A stretch of DNA of 14,124 nucleotides from Pseudomonadota bacterium (GTDB lineage Bacteria > Desulfobacterota > Desulfobacteria > Desulfobacterales > RPRI01). A program made the position numbers and the translations under genes. Positions 8,701 through 14,124 of this stretch are shown piece after piece. Positions within the stretch are counted from its first letter, which is position 1, and the number at the start of each line of letters is the position of its first letter. The stretch is taken from the NCBI GenBank assembly GCA_018819005.1, contig JAHJQU010000305.1, positions 1 to 14,124 of the forward strand, given 5' to 3'. The notes below the pieces were generated by a model. The model was not told where the DNA came from and searched no databases. It worked only from the letters and a program-made list of their open reading frames with translations.

Positions 8701-9884
8701 TTGTCGATAAAATCCTGGGCAACTTCCGGTGTTGCCGGGTTTCCGGGCCTGAGCCTTCGGTATATTTCAACAAGAGCCTCTTCTTTTGAACCGACTTTAT
8801 CTATGACAAGGGTTTTCCTGATTGAGTCGCTGTTTGAGGTTCCATCAACAAAGAGCAGTTCGAATTCATTAATTCCTGCTTCTTTCAGTTTTGAAATAGC
8901 TTCATTATCAACTTCGTCACTCACCTTAACCAAAGGCTCACCGGTTTTTGGATCAGGGATCGTACAGGCAAAGGCTCTTCCTGCTATATCTTCAATGTTT
9001 ATAGGTATCGTCCCCAAGTTGGATGAAATGAGCTTCTTTATGAGCTTGGGAGTAAACGGGCGCCCTTTTTTAGCTATTATTTCACCGGTATCAGGGTCTT
9101 TGATATCCCTTGTGAATTTCTGACCCTTGCATAAATCCTCCCTTAGTTCTTTGTAAATGCTTCTTCCGCGTAAAATTATCTTTTCGGTCTTGTAAAAATA
9201 CGAAAGGAGATCACCAGGCGTATATCCAAACGCCTTAAAAAATATGGTTACAGGAAATTTGCGGCGTCTGTCTATTCTTATATAAACTATATCTTTAGGA
9301 TCAATTTCAAGGTCGATCCACGATCCGCGTACAGGGATAATTCTGGAGCTGTAAATAATTTTCCCGCTTGAATGAGTTTTTCCTTTATCGTGATCAAAAA
9401 ATACACCCGATGATCTGTGAAGCTGACTGACAACAACCCTTTCAGTACCGTTAACTATAAAAGTACCCTTATCAGTCATCAGGGGAATAGCTCCGAAGTA
9501 GATCTCCTGTTCCTTGATGTCGCGGATAACAGAAACATCAGTCTCCTTGTCGACATCATATACAACAAGCCTGACTGTTATACGGACAGGTATTTCATAA
9601 GTCATGCCCCGGTGTATGCATTCCGCAATACTGTGCTTTATCTCTGCGAATTTGTATGATACAAATTCGAGCGAAGCACTCCCTGTAAAATCTTTTATTG
9701 GAAATACTGATTTGAATACAGCCTGAAGCCCGATATCCTCACGTTTTTCAGGAGGAACATCCATCTGCAAAAAACGTCTGTACGATTCCCGCTGCATTCC
9801 TATAAGATCGGGTATCTCAACAATTCTCTGTATCTTTCCAAAGTTTTTTCTTAAACGTTTTATTGCCAAAAGCCTTTCCGACAT
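5784..9884 (-). CDS. rpoB: RNA polymerase beta subunit
   Basis: Second-largest RNA polymerase subunit, 1366 residues, close to the proteobacterial length. The rifampicin region (about 515-545) reads GTSQLSQFMDQTNPLSETTH, with Asp524, His534 and Ser539 all of the sensitive type; Thr replaces the usual Ile just before TH and the usual second Asn of MDQNN. FMPWGGFNFEDSI (811-823) holds the acidic Glu820/Asp821 pair near the active site, and VGDKMAGRHGNKG (about 1087-1099) carries conserved basic residues. A long flap-domain insertion (about 945-1065) matches the lineage-specific SI2 insertion of proteobacteria. The ATG at 9882-9884 has GGAG five bases upstream. It follows rplL after a long 329-base spacer and almost touches rpoC. 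Confidence 0.99.
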   Translation of the reverse strand: MSERLLAIKRLRKNFGKIQRIVEIPDLIGMQRESYRRFLQMDVPPEKREDIGLQAVFKSVFPIKDFTGSASLEFVSYKFAEIKHSIAECIHRGMTYEIPVRITVRLVVYDVDKETDVSVIRDIKEQEIYFGAIPLMTDKGTFIVNGTERVVVSQLHRSSGVFFDHDKGKTHSSGKIIYSSRIIPVRGSWIDLEIDPKDIVYIRIDRRRKFPVTIFFKAFGYTPGDLLSYFYKTEKIILRGRSIYKELREDLCKGQKFTRDIKDPDTGEIIAKKGRPFTPKLIKKLISSNLGTIPINIEDIAGRAFACTIPDPKTGEPLVKVSDEVDNEAISKLKEAGINEFELLFVDGTSNSDSIRKTLVIDKVGSKEEALVEIYRRLRPGNPATPEVAQDFIDNLFFKTAYYDLSTVGRVKINQRLGIKSSADLKILRREDILLTTKTLIELRDTQGVVDDIDHLGNRRIRAVGELLENQYRIGLVRMERAIKERMSLQEVDALMPNDLINPKPVSAVVKEFFGTSQLSQFMDQTNPLSETTHKRRLSALGPGGLTRERAGFEVRDVHPSHYGRICPIETPEGPNIGLIVSLSTYARVNDYGFIETPYRIVRNGTVTNEIKFLDAFDEKELPIAQANAPVGESGQYLNPLVTSRVAGEFMMVKKKEIELMDVSPNQLVSVSASLIPFLENDDANRALMGSNMQRQAVPLMVNEAPLVGTGIEDVVAKDSGVTIVAQRNGVVESVDASRIILSHDPTEKGFESHVTIYNLSKYMRSNQNTCFNHRPIVLKGQHIKAGEIIADGPATNKGELSLGKNVTVAFMPWGGFNFEDSILVSERLVRDGEYTSVHIEEFEVVARDTKLGKEDITRDIPNVGDEALKDLDESGIVRLGAEVGPGDVLVGKITPKGETQLSPEEKLLRAIFGEKAGDVKDTSLRVPPGVDGIVIDAKVFSRRGIDKDDRTFWIEEMEVKVLERDRDDELAVIEEIIRAQIQQLVKGQICNTPVKKGKKVYIAKGDTIDPKILADVPVAQLEGVLLKDPKVTEQLHDLLEQFRNQSKICRQNFEKHINRFEKGDDLPPGVIKMVKVYVAMKRKLSVGDKMAGRHGNKGVVSRILPQEDMPYFEDGTPVDMVLNPLGVPSRMNVGQILEIHLGRAAKGLGDQLNKLVEENNMKALRDKLKKIFADSSVNRMIGKMDDEDICEFAGNYKKGVHMATPVFDGAKEVEIKALLEEAGLSPSGQATLYDGRTGDQFRGKITVGTMYMLKLHHLVDDKIHARSIGPYSLVTQQPLGGKAQFGGQRLGEMEVWAMEAYGAANALQEFLTVKSDDMAGRTRMYEKIVKGQNMLEPGIPESFKVMTKELQSLGLNISLIEGNKE

Positions 9885-9906
9885 GGCATCTCCATTTTAT
9901 AGGATT

Positions 9907-9939
9907 GAAGCTCCCCGCTTCAAGCAGCGGGGAATCTTC
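9907..9939. repeat. REP-like palindrome upstream of rpoB
   Basis: A perfect 7-bp stem CCCCGCT/AGCGGGG (9913-9919 and 9926-9932) with a six-base loop TCAAGC, extended by an outer GAAG/CTTC pair across a small internal loop. On either strand no T-run follows, so it is not an intrinsic terminator. It ends about 14 bases before the rpoB Shine-Dalgarno, so it would fold in the rpoB leader mRNA. A related palindrome lies about 50 bases further from rpoB. The wording resembles dispersed REP elements with a CCCC-G-CTTG-GGGG core. Confidence 0.7.
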
Positions 9940-9970
9940 GACCGTAGTGAATAGTGTCTGTTCGTTAATT

Positions 9971-10012
9971 CGCTCGCTAACCTCGCCGCAAGCAACGGGG
10001 AATACGCTCGCT
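9971..10012. repeat. Second REP-like imperfect palindrome flanked by 8-bp direct repeats
   Basis: CCTCGCCGCAAGCAACGGGG (9981-10000) is an imperfect palindrome with the same core as the 9907-9939 element and the same orientation (minus strand TTCCCCG-TTGCTTGC). It is bracketed by two exact CGCTCGCT direct repeats at 9971-9978 and 10005-10012. The stem contains one mismatch and G-T pairs. Two copies within 100 bases suggest a REP pair of the kind mobilised by REP-associated tyrosine transposases; no transposase is present in the window. Confidence 0.6.
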
Positions 10013-10044
10013 GTTTCGGTTCAATATTCAAGAAATTATGGAAA

Positions 10045-10053
10045 CCTCTCCTT
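10045..10053 (-). promoter_or_regulatory. Orphan Shine-Dalgarno in the rplL-rpoB spacer
   Basis: On the minus strand AAGGAGAGG is a near-perfect ribosome binding sequence, but no ATG or GTG follows at a usable distance (next bases TTTCCATAATTTC). It lies about 160 bases from the rpoB start, with the REP-like pair in between. It may be a relic of an older rpoB leader. The rest of the 329-base spacer shows no further gene, only the hairpin at 10117-10141. Confidence 0.35.
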
Positions 10054-10116
10054 AAGCCTGCTAAGCTAAATATCAAGTATTTTCATTGTCTTATGAAACA
10101 TTAATGCAATGAAGAC

Positions 10117-10141
10117 GGGACTATCTTCCAATGAAGATCCC
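10117..10141 (-). other. Bulged hairpin after rplL
   Basis: Minus-strand RNA can fold GGGA-TCTTC, loop ATTG, GAAGA-TAG-TCCC: nine base pairs with a three-base bulge. There is no T-run after it, so it is unlikely to terminate by itself. TCTTCATTG recurs just after the hairpin. In E. coli the rplL-rpoB spacer carries a partial attenuator and an RNase III site; a similar role is only an inference from position. Confidence 0.4.
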
Positions 10142-10213
10142 ATCTCCACAGCATTAACATTCTTATTTTTTCCTGAAATAGTTTTATTATGGTTTTCTAT
10201 CAAAAAATACAGA

Positions 10214-10597
10214 CTACTTAATTTCGACCTGAGCACCGGCCTCTTCAAGCTGTTTTTTAATCTTTTCAGCCTCTTCTTTTGATATACCCTCTTTTACCGG
10301 CTTTGGAACTTCATCAACAAGTGACTTTGCTTCCTTGAGTCCAAGGCCTGTAATGGCTCTAACTTCCTTGATGACCTGTATCTTCTTGTCGCCATGCGCA
10401 ATCAGCATGACAGTGAACTCGGTCTGTTCTTCAGCCTGGGGGGCTGCGGCTGCCGGTCCGGCTGCTGCAACCATGGCAACAGGGGCTGCTGCAGATACGC
10501 CAAATTTATTTTCCATATCCTTGACAAGCTCGGACAGCTCTAAAACTGACATATTAGCTATAAACTCAATAACATCTTCTTTTGTAATATTAGACAT
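10214..10597 (-). CDS. rplL: 50S ribosomal protein L7/L12
   Basis: The stalk protein that recruits and stimulates the translational GTPases; present as several dimers bound to L10. The 127-residue product starts MSNITKEDVIEFI (N-terminal dimerisation helices, about 1-35), followed by an alanine-rich hinge (about 36-55) and a globular C-terminal domain with IKEVRAITGLGLKEAKSLVD, the factor-binding surface. The ATG at 10595-10597 is chosen because GGAGG (10608-10612) lies ten bases away and it matches family starts; a GTG two codons upstream is only four bases from the same site. It follows rplJ by about 75 bases. Confidence 0.97.
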   Translation of the reverse strand: MSNITKEDVIEFIANMSVLELSELVKDMENKFGVSAAAPVAMVAAAGPAAAAPQAEEQTEFTVMLIAHGDKKIQVIKEVRAITGLGLKEAKSLVDEVPKPVKEGISKEEAEKIKKQLEEAGAQVEIK

Positions 10598-10672
10598 TTG
10601 CACTATTCCTCCAAATTTATTCGAAATGCATTACTTTAATAATCTCAATTCAAGGTCTTTTGTTACACAAAA

Positions 10673-11194
10673 TCAGGCTGCTTCCTTCTGATTTTTTATT
10701 GCTTGTAAAACATACAAAAAGCTCTTGGGTATTTCGCTTAACACTCTGACAAAAGCTGTCGGGACGCCATTCATTGCTGAAAGCAGTTGAGCCAAAACGA
10801 CTTCGCGTGGCGGCATGGTTGACAGAGTCTTAATTGCATTCAAATCAAGCACTTTTCCGCTTAAAACGCCCGCTTTAATTACCAGCTTTTTATTGCTTTC
10901 TGCATATTTGATAAGTACTTTCGCAGGAGCAACAGGATCATTGTAACTTAATGCAATTGCGCTGGGACCCTTAAAGCTATCCTTGATCAAAGCCACTTCA
11001 GTGCCTTCTGATGCCCTCTCAAGAAGAGTATTTTTTGCAACGCGGTATTCGATTCCGGATTCTCTTAATTTTTTACGCAAATCGCTGATTGCTGCAACAT
11101 CAAGGCCTTTGTATTCGGTAACAATTACAACCTTTGATCTTGAAAACTTTTCATGCAAATCTTGCGCGATCCGTTTCTTTTCTTCAAGCTTCAT
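10673..11194 (-). CDS. rplJ: 50S ribosomal protein L10
   Basis: Base of the ribosomal stalk, 173 residues: the N-terminal domain binds 23S rRNA with L11 and the C-terminal helix carries L7/L12 dimers. Visible landmarks are VVIVTEYKGLDVAAISDLRK (about 22-41), EYRVAKNTLLERA and the MPPREVVLAQLLSAMNGV segment. An AAGGAGGTG Shine-Dalgarno lies upstream with a rather long spacing to the ATG at 11192-11194. L10 (with L7/L12) is known in other bacteria to repress its own leader, and a matching leader RNA is present just upstream. Confidence 0.98.
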   Translation of the reverse strand: MKLEEKKRIAQDLHEKFSRSKVVIVTEYKGLDVAAISDLRKKLRESGIEYRVAKNTLLERASEGTEVALIKDSFKGPSAIALSYNDPVAPAKVLIKYAESNKKLVIKAGVLSGKVLDLNAIKTLSTMPPREVVLAQLLSAMNGVPTAFVRVLSEIPKSFLYVLQAIKNQKEAA

Positions 11195-11225
11195 TTATTA
11201 TATAACACCTCCTTCCTTAATCTGC

Positions 11226-11257
11226 AAAAAACCGGAGGATTTCTTCCGACTGCCGGT
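11226..11257 (-). terminator. Attenuator-like hairpin before rplJ
   Basis: On the minus strand ACCGG (11253-11257) can pair with CCGGT (11231-11235), with an inner CGGA/TCCG or GGA/TCC helix, and the stem is followed by a run of T (11226-11231). This lies between the L10 leader and the rplJ Shine-Dalgarno, the usual place for an attenuator. The stem is interrupted, so termination is probably partial. Confidence 0.5.
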
Positions 11258-11309
11258 CATTGACTGAAAAGGTTCGGCATTATCGCTTCTCATATGTAAC
11301 CAATCAACA

Positions 11310-11378
11310 ACCGCCATCCGTCTCTGTAGGCCGGCACAGCCGCTTAAGCAGAATAAATACACACCTACGGTCTTTGAC
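11310..11378 (-). promoter_or_regulatory. L10 leader (autoregulatory ribosomal protein leader RNA)
   Basis: The minus-strand RNA contains GACCGTAGGTG (about 11362-11372) facing CCTACAGAGACGG (11318-11330). GTAGG pairs with CCTAC, and the AGAG asymmetry next to the CC/GG pair gives the kink-turn-like fold typical of L10 leaders upstream of rplJ-rplL. It lies about 125 bases before rplJ and just after a -10 sequence, as expected for such leaders. Binding of L10 is established for the family, not shown here. Confidence 0.8.
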
Positions 11379-11381
11379 AGG

Positions 11382-11411
11382 ATTATATTGTTTCAACATT
11401 TAAAAATTCAT
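11382..11411 (-). promoter_or_regulatory. Candidate promoter of rplJL-rpoBC
   Basis: A perfect TATAAT (minus strand, 11382-11387) sits just upstream of the L10 leader, so that transcription would begin a few bases before the leader RNA. The -35 is weak: ATGAAT at 18 bases spacing matches three of six positions. The position relative to the leader is the main support. Confidence 0.5.
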
Positions 11412-11492
11412 AATTTTCCGCCCGAAAGAATTCGCCCCAAAGGCAAATACACAACCGGAGCATCACGGAAACAACTATTTTTTAATAAAAGA

Positions 11493-12197
11493 TTATTTGG
11501 CCAGATCTTTTATTGCAGATACATCAATTTTGATTCCAGGGCCCATCGAGGATGAAACGGCCAGGCCTCTTAGATAAAGTCCCTTACTAGAGGATGGCTT
11601 AAGTCGAAGGATCATATCCAAAAATGCTGCAAGATTTTGAACAAGCTTTTCTACGCCAAATGAAACCTTGCCCATGGGAGCATGAACTATTCCTGCTTTT
11701 TCAACCCTGAATTCTATTTTTCCGGCCTTCAGCTCTTTTACGGCTCTTGAAACATCAAATGTGACGGTGCCTGTTTTTGCATTAGGCATAAGACCTCTGG
11801 GACCCAAAAGTTTTCCTATTTTCCCAACAGCTCCCATCATATCTGGTGTAGCAACAGCTTTATCGAAACCGAACCATCCTCCCTGAATCTTTTCAACAAG
11901 TTCTTCGTTTCCAATAAAATCAGCACCGGCTTCGAGTGCCTCTTTTTCCTTCTCTCCTTTGGCAAACACGAGGACCTTGACCTCTTTGCCTATTCCATTC
12001 GGCAAAACAACAGTCCCTCTTACCATCTGATCTGCATGCCTTGGGTCAACGCCAAGGCGGACAGCGACATCAACTGTTTCATCAAATTTGGCATATGATG
12101 AATCAATCACTGCTTTTACAGCAGTAGCAAGATCATTTTTTGCCTCGGCAATAATCTTTGTTTTAGCTTCTATATATTTCTTACCCCGCTTCGGCAT
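11493..12197 (-). CDS. rplA: 50S ribosomal protein L1
   Basis: L1 forms the mobile stalk next to the E site and helps release deacylated tRNA; in other bacteria it also represses the L11 operon. The 234-residue length is normal. Landmarks are KFDETVDVAVRLGVDPRHAD (about 37-56), RGTVVLPNGIGK (60-71) and LGPRGLMPNAKTGTVT (131-146), the L1 signature region. It starts 26 bases after rplK. AAGGAG lies upstream at a long spacing of about 13 bases to the ATG. Confidence 0.98.
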   Translation of the reverse strand: MPKRGKKYIEAKTKIIAEAKNDLATAVKAVIDSSYAKFDETVDVAVRLGVDPRHADQMVRGTVVLPNGIGKEVKVLVFAKGEKEKEALEAGADFIGNEELVEKIQGGWFGFDKAVATPDMMGAVGKIGKLLGPRGLMPNAKTGTVTFDVSRAVKELKAGKIEFRVEKAGIVHAPMGKVSFGVEKLVQNLAAFLDMILRLKPSSSKGLYLRGLAVSSSMGPGIKIDVSAIKDLAK

Positions 12198-12223
12198 TTT
12201 TCTCTATATACTCCTTTTTCTCT

Positions 12224-12646
12224 TTAATCGATCTCGATCCCCATGCTCCTGGCTGTTCCTGCAATAATATTGTAGGCAGCTGCCTGGTCATTGGCATTCA
12301 AATCAACCATTTTCAGCTTTGCAATCTCTTCCACCTGTTCCCGGGTTACTTTAGCCACTTTCTCTCTCTTCGGGTCGCTGGATCCCTTAGCTATCTTTGC
12401 CGCTTTCTTCAATAATATGGACGCAGGCGGTGCCTTTGTTATGAAAGTAAAAGATCTGTCCTGATAAACAGTAATAACAACAGGTATAACCATTCCTTCG
12501 TCATTTGCAGTCCTGGCGTTAAAAGCCTTGCAAAACTCCATTATATTCACACCTTGCTGCCCGAGTGCGGGACCAATAGGCGGAGATGGATTTGCTTTTC
12601 CAGCCACAACCTGCAATTTAATCATTGTCATAACCTTTTTTGCCAT
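12224..12646 (-). CDS. rplK: 50S ribosomal protein L11
   Basis: L11 binds the GTPase-associated region of 23S rRNA at the stalk base. The 140-residue protein has the N-terminal NPSPPIGPALGQQGVNIMEF (19-38), including the proline pair of the thiostrepton-binding surface, and the C-terminal RNA-binding domain ending in GTARSMGIEID. Gap to nusG is 20 bases and to rplA 26 bases, so these genes are probably cotranscribed. AGGAG precedes the ATG by about 11 bases. Confidence 0.98.
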   Translation of the reverse strand: MAKKVMTMIKLQVVAGKANPSPPIGPALGQQGVNIMEFCKAFNARTANDEGMVIPVVITVYQDRSFTFITKAPPASILLKKAAKIAKGSSDPKREKVAKVTREQVEEIAKLKMVDLNANDQAAAYNIIAGTARSMGIEID

Positions 12647-12666
12647 TTTCTTTTTCGCTCCTGATA

Positions 12667-13197
12667 CTATATCTTTGTTACCTGCACGAATTCAAGTTCC
12701 ACAGGTGTTGAACGACCGAATATGCTGACAAGAACCCTGATTTTCCCCTTTTCAGGATTGACCTCCTCAACCAGACCGTTGAAATTCGTAAAAGGCCCGT
12801 CTATTACCCGTATTTCATCTCCGGTTTCAAAGTAGTATTTTGGCTTGGGCTTAAGCTTTCCAGCCTCCATACGGCTCAAAATCTGTTCAGCCTCTTCATC
12901 TGAAATGGGAGTCGGCTTCTCTCTTCCTCCCAAAAAACCACTGACCTTGGCAGTATCGTTAACAACATGCCACGTCTCATCATCGAGCTCCATTTTGACC
13001 AATATATACCCTGGATAAAATTTCCGGGTAGAAGTCTTTCTTTTCCCCTTCACAAGCTCGACTATCTGCTCTGTAGGAACCAGCACCTCCCCAAACTTTT
13101 CAGGATGATTGCAGGCAGCTATTTTTTCATCCAGAGCCATTTTGACCTTATTTTCAAACCCGGAATACACGTGGACTATGTACCACTTAAGAGCCAC
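12667..13197 (-). CDS. nusG: Transcription termination/antitermination factor NusG
   Basis: General elongation factor that binds the beta' clamp through its NGN domain and Rho or ribosomal S10 through its KOW domain. The 176-residue protein starts MALKWYIVHVYSGFENKV (NGN, about 1-110, with RKFYPGYILVKM in the middle) and has the KOW segment GDEIRVIDGPFTNFNGLVEE (about 126-145). The start is GTG at 13195-13197 with GAGGAG eight bases upstream. It lies 18 bases after secE and is the usual partner of secE in bacteria. Confidence 0.98.
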   Translation of the reverse strand: MALKWYIVHVYSGFENKVKMALDEKIAACNHPEKFGEVLVPTEQIVELVKGKRKTSTRKFYPGYILVKMELDDETWHVVNDTAKVSGFLGGREKPTPISDEEAEQILSRMEAGKLKPKPKYYFETGDEIRVIDGPFTNFNGLVEEVNPEKGKIRVLVSIFGRSTPVELEFVQVTKI

Positions 13198-13215
13198 TCT
13201 CTATTCTCCTCGTTA

Positions 13216-13614
13216 TTATTGAAGAACCACACGGACAAGGCTTGACAGTCCTATGTCAACTACACCAAGAAAAAGCGAAATTATCATCACCAGAATAATA
13301 ACTACAACCGTCGAACCAACCGTCTGTTTACGTGAAGGCCAGGTAACTTTCTTAAGCTCAATCTTAACTTCTCTGAGAAATTGCAGAGCTCTCTGATAAT
13401 AACTGTTTGATTCCTTTTCCGTAACAGATTTGGTGCTGGTCAAAGGTTTCTTCTGCTGTAGCGCCTGTACCTTTTTTAACTCGGGTGAAGAGTCAGGCTT
13501 CAAAATGGCTTTTATTGATCCATTATTTGATTCCTGGGAAATTACAGGCACATCATTATCTTGCTTTGACTTTTTCCTGTTGCTTGCAGTCTTTTTCTTT
13601 AGTAACCGTGCCAT
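13216..13614 (-). CDS. secE: Protein translocase subunit SecE
   Basis: Small membrane subunit of the SecYEG channel that clamps SecY. The 132-residue protein has a lysine-rich, low-complexity N-terminal extension (about 1-68), an amphipathic helix (about 72-88), the conserved KKVTWPSRKQT segment (88-98) and a single membrane helix (about 100-120). Many SecE proteins of this single-span type are only 60-80 residues long, so the extension is long; its role is unknown. The ATG at 13612-13614 has AGGAG close by. Followed by nusG after 18 bases. Confidence 0.95.
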   Translation of the reverse strand: MARLLKKKTASNRKKSKQDNDVPVISQESNNGSIKAILKPDSSPELKKVQALQQKKPLTSTKSVTEKESNSYYQRALQFLREVKIELKKVTWPSRKQTVGSTVVVIILVMIISLFLGVVDIGLSSLVRVVLQ

Positions 13615-13683
13615 TGTGCTCCTGTATCGAGATTTCTGCGAATCTAAACTTTAAATCTTTTAAAGAAACATTTCTGAAATATT

Positions 13684-13759
13684 TGGCAGGCCAGGAGGGA
13701 TTTGAACCCCCAACACCCGGATTTGGAGTCCGATGCTCTGCCGTTAGAGCTACTGGCCT
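13684..13759 (-). tRNA. trpT: tRNA-Trp (anticodon CCA)
   Basis: The 76-base minus-strand RNA folds as a cloverleaf: acceptor AGGCCAG/CTGGCCT, D stem GCTC/GAGC, anticodon stem TCGGA/TCCGG (closing pair A-T next to the loop), anticodon CCA at 13724-13726, and T stem GGGGG/CCCTC with loop TTCAAAT. Discriminator G is followed by an encoded CCA (13684-13686). Position between rpmG and secE is common in bacteria. Confidence 0.97.
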
Positions 13760-13815
13760 GCAATGCCATTTAATAACCGGTTCTTAACCAACACAGCCGG
13801 TATTAAGCACGATAA

Positions 13816-13965
13816 CTATTTTGTCTCTTTATGGTTTGTATGTTTCTTGCAAAACCTGCAGTACTTGCTGAACTCAAGCTTGTCCGGCGTCGTCCTTTTA
13901 TTCTTTGTTGTGGTGTAATTTCTTCTTTTGCATTCACCACACGCTAGTGTAATAATTACTCTCAC
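13816..13965 (-). CDS. rpmG: 50S ribosomal protein L33
   Basis: A 49-residue zinc-ribbon ribosomal protein. The product starts MRVIITLACGECKRRNY and ends KKHTNHKETK. Cys9, Cys12, Cys36 and Cys39 form two CxxC pairs, so this is the zinc-binding form of L33. The start is GTG at 13963-13965, with AAGGAG seven bases upstream in the 18-base gap after tuf. tRNA-Trp follows after 56 bases, in which an imperfect stem around AATACCGG/CCGGTTATT can form, possibly related to tRNA processing. Confidence 0.96.
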   Translation of the reverse strand: MRVIITLACGECKRRNYTTTKNKRTTPDKLEFSKYCRFCKKHTNHKETK

Positions 13966-13983
13966 CTGCTTACTCCTTAACCG

Positions 13984-14124
13984 TTATCCGATTATTTCGC
14001 TTACTACTCCTGCACCAACAGTCCGGCCACCTTCCCTTATCGCAAAACGAAGCTCTGTCTCCATAGCTATCGGTGTTATCAAATCCGCCGATATCGTTAC
14101 ATTGTCCCCGGGCATTACCATCTC
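13984..14124 (-). CDS. tuf: Elongation factor Tu, C-terminal part (runs off the right edge)
   Basis: The last 46 residues of EF-Tu domain 3 are visible: EMVMPGDNVTISADLITPIA, then a segment ending RFAIREGGRTVGAGVVSEII with a final Gly, and TAA at 13984-13986. The wording is diagnostic. The upstream part is outside the window. It is followed by rpmG after 18 bases and reads in the same direction as the second tuf at the left edge, so the genome carries at least two tuf genes or gene parts. Confidence 0.96.
   Translation of the reverse strand, partial: EMVMPGDNVTISADLITPIAMETELRFAIREGGRTVGAGVVSEIIG

Noticed and set aside
8689..9123. Plus-strand frame of 144 codons inside rpoB, and similar long plus-strand frames across rpoB and rpoC (for example 1728-2207, 3781-4149, 4374-4805)
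   Set aside because: They lie wholly opposite strongly conserved polymerase codons, have low-complexity Ser/Leu/Phe composition, lack ribosome binding sites and match no family.
9907..9939. Intrinsic terminator or attenuator before rpoB
   Set aside because: The stem is strong, but neither strand has a T-run after it, and the element has a related copy nearby, favouring a REP-like repeat.
10066..10248. Minus-strand 60-codon frame overlapping the end of rplL and running into the spacer
   Set aside because: It starts inside rplL in another frame, has no ribosome binding site and resembles nothing; the spacer part is better explained by the bulged hairpin.
13485..13787. Plus-strand frame of 100 codons ending in a GQEGFEPPTPGFGVRCSAVR-like stretch
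   Set aside because: The recognisable part is the antisense of tRNA-Trp, a well-known source of spurious proteins; the rest is antisense to secE.
1..14124. CRISPR array, insertion sequence, integrase or defence genes
   Set aside because: No regularly spaced repeats, transposase frames or mobile-element ends were seen; apart from the short palindromes this is core housekeeping sequence.

Overview
This window is the conserved translation/transcription core cluster of a bacterium. Every protein and RNA gene lies on the minus strand, so the biological reading order runs from high to low coordinates: 3' end of tuf, rpmG, tRNA-Trp, secE, nusG, rplK, rplA, rplJ, rplL, rpoB, rpoC, rpsL, rpsG, 5' end of a second tuf. 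The long flap insertion in RpoB, the SI3-type insertion in the RpoC trigger loop, the gene order and the protein wording suggest a proteobacterium in the broad sense, most likely a sulfate-reducer-like member of the Desulfobacterota (former Deltaproteobacteria). This lineage is inferred from resemblance, not from a search.

Layout. 13984-14124 holds the EF-Tu C-terminus. 13816-13965 is rpmG (GTG start). 13684-13759 is tRNA-Trp(CCA). 12224-13614 carries secE, nusG and rplK, closely followed by rplA. 11195-11492 is a regulatory leader with a candidate promoter, an L10-binding leader and a terminator-like attenuator ahead of rplJ-rplL. 9885-10213 is an unusually long rplL-rpoB spacer with palindromic REP-like elements, a bulged hairpin and an orphan Shine-Dalgarno sequence. 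1359-9884 is rpoB-rpoC, almost abutting. 1108-1358 is an AT-rich spacer with a strong promoter for rpsL-rpsG. 1-126 is the start of another tuf gene.

The genes work together in making protein and RNA. RpoB and RpoC form the RNA polymerase core. NusG couples polymerase to Rho or the ribosome. L11, L1, L10, L7/L12, L33, S12 and S7 are ribosome parts, with L11, L10 and L7/L12 forming the GTPase stalk that recruits EF-Tu. SecE is part of the SecYEG translocon.

The most notable observation is inside RpoC. About 97 extra residues (about 573-671, DNA about 3768-4064) interrupt the Rpb1 domain 3 (pore domain) and read like a parvulin/PpiC-type peptidyl-prolyl isomerase domain, with the usual histidines and the phenylalanine in place. 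Other points: fusA is missing from its usual place between rpsG and tuf, two same-strand tuf copies bracket the cluster, and REP-like palindromes sit just upstream of rpoB.
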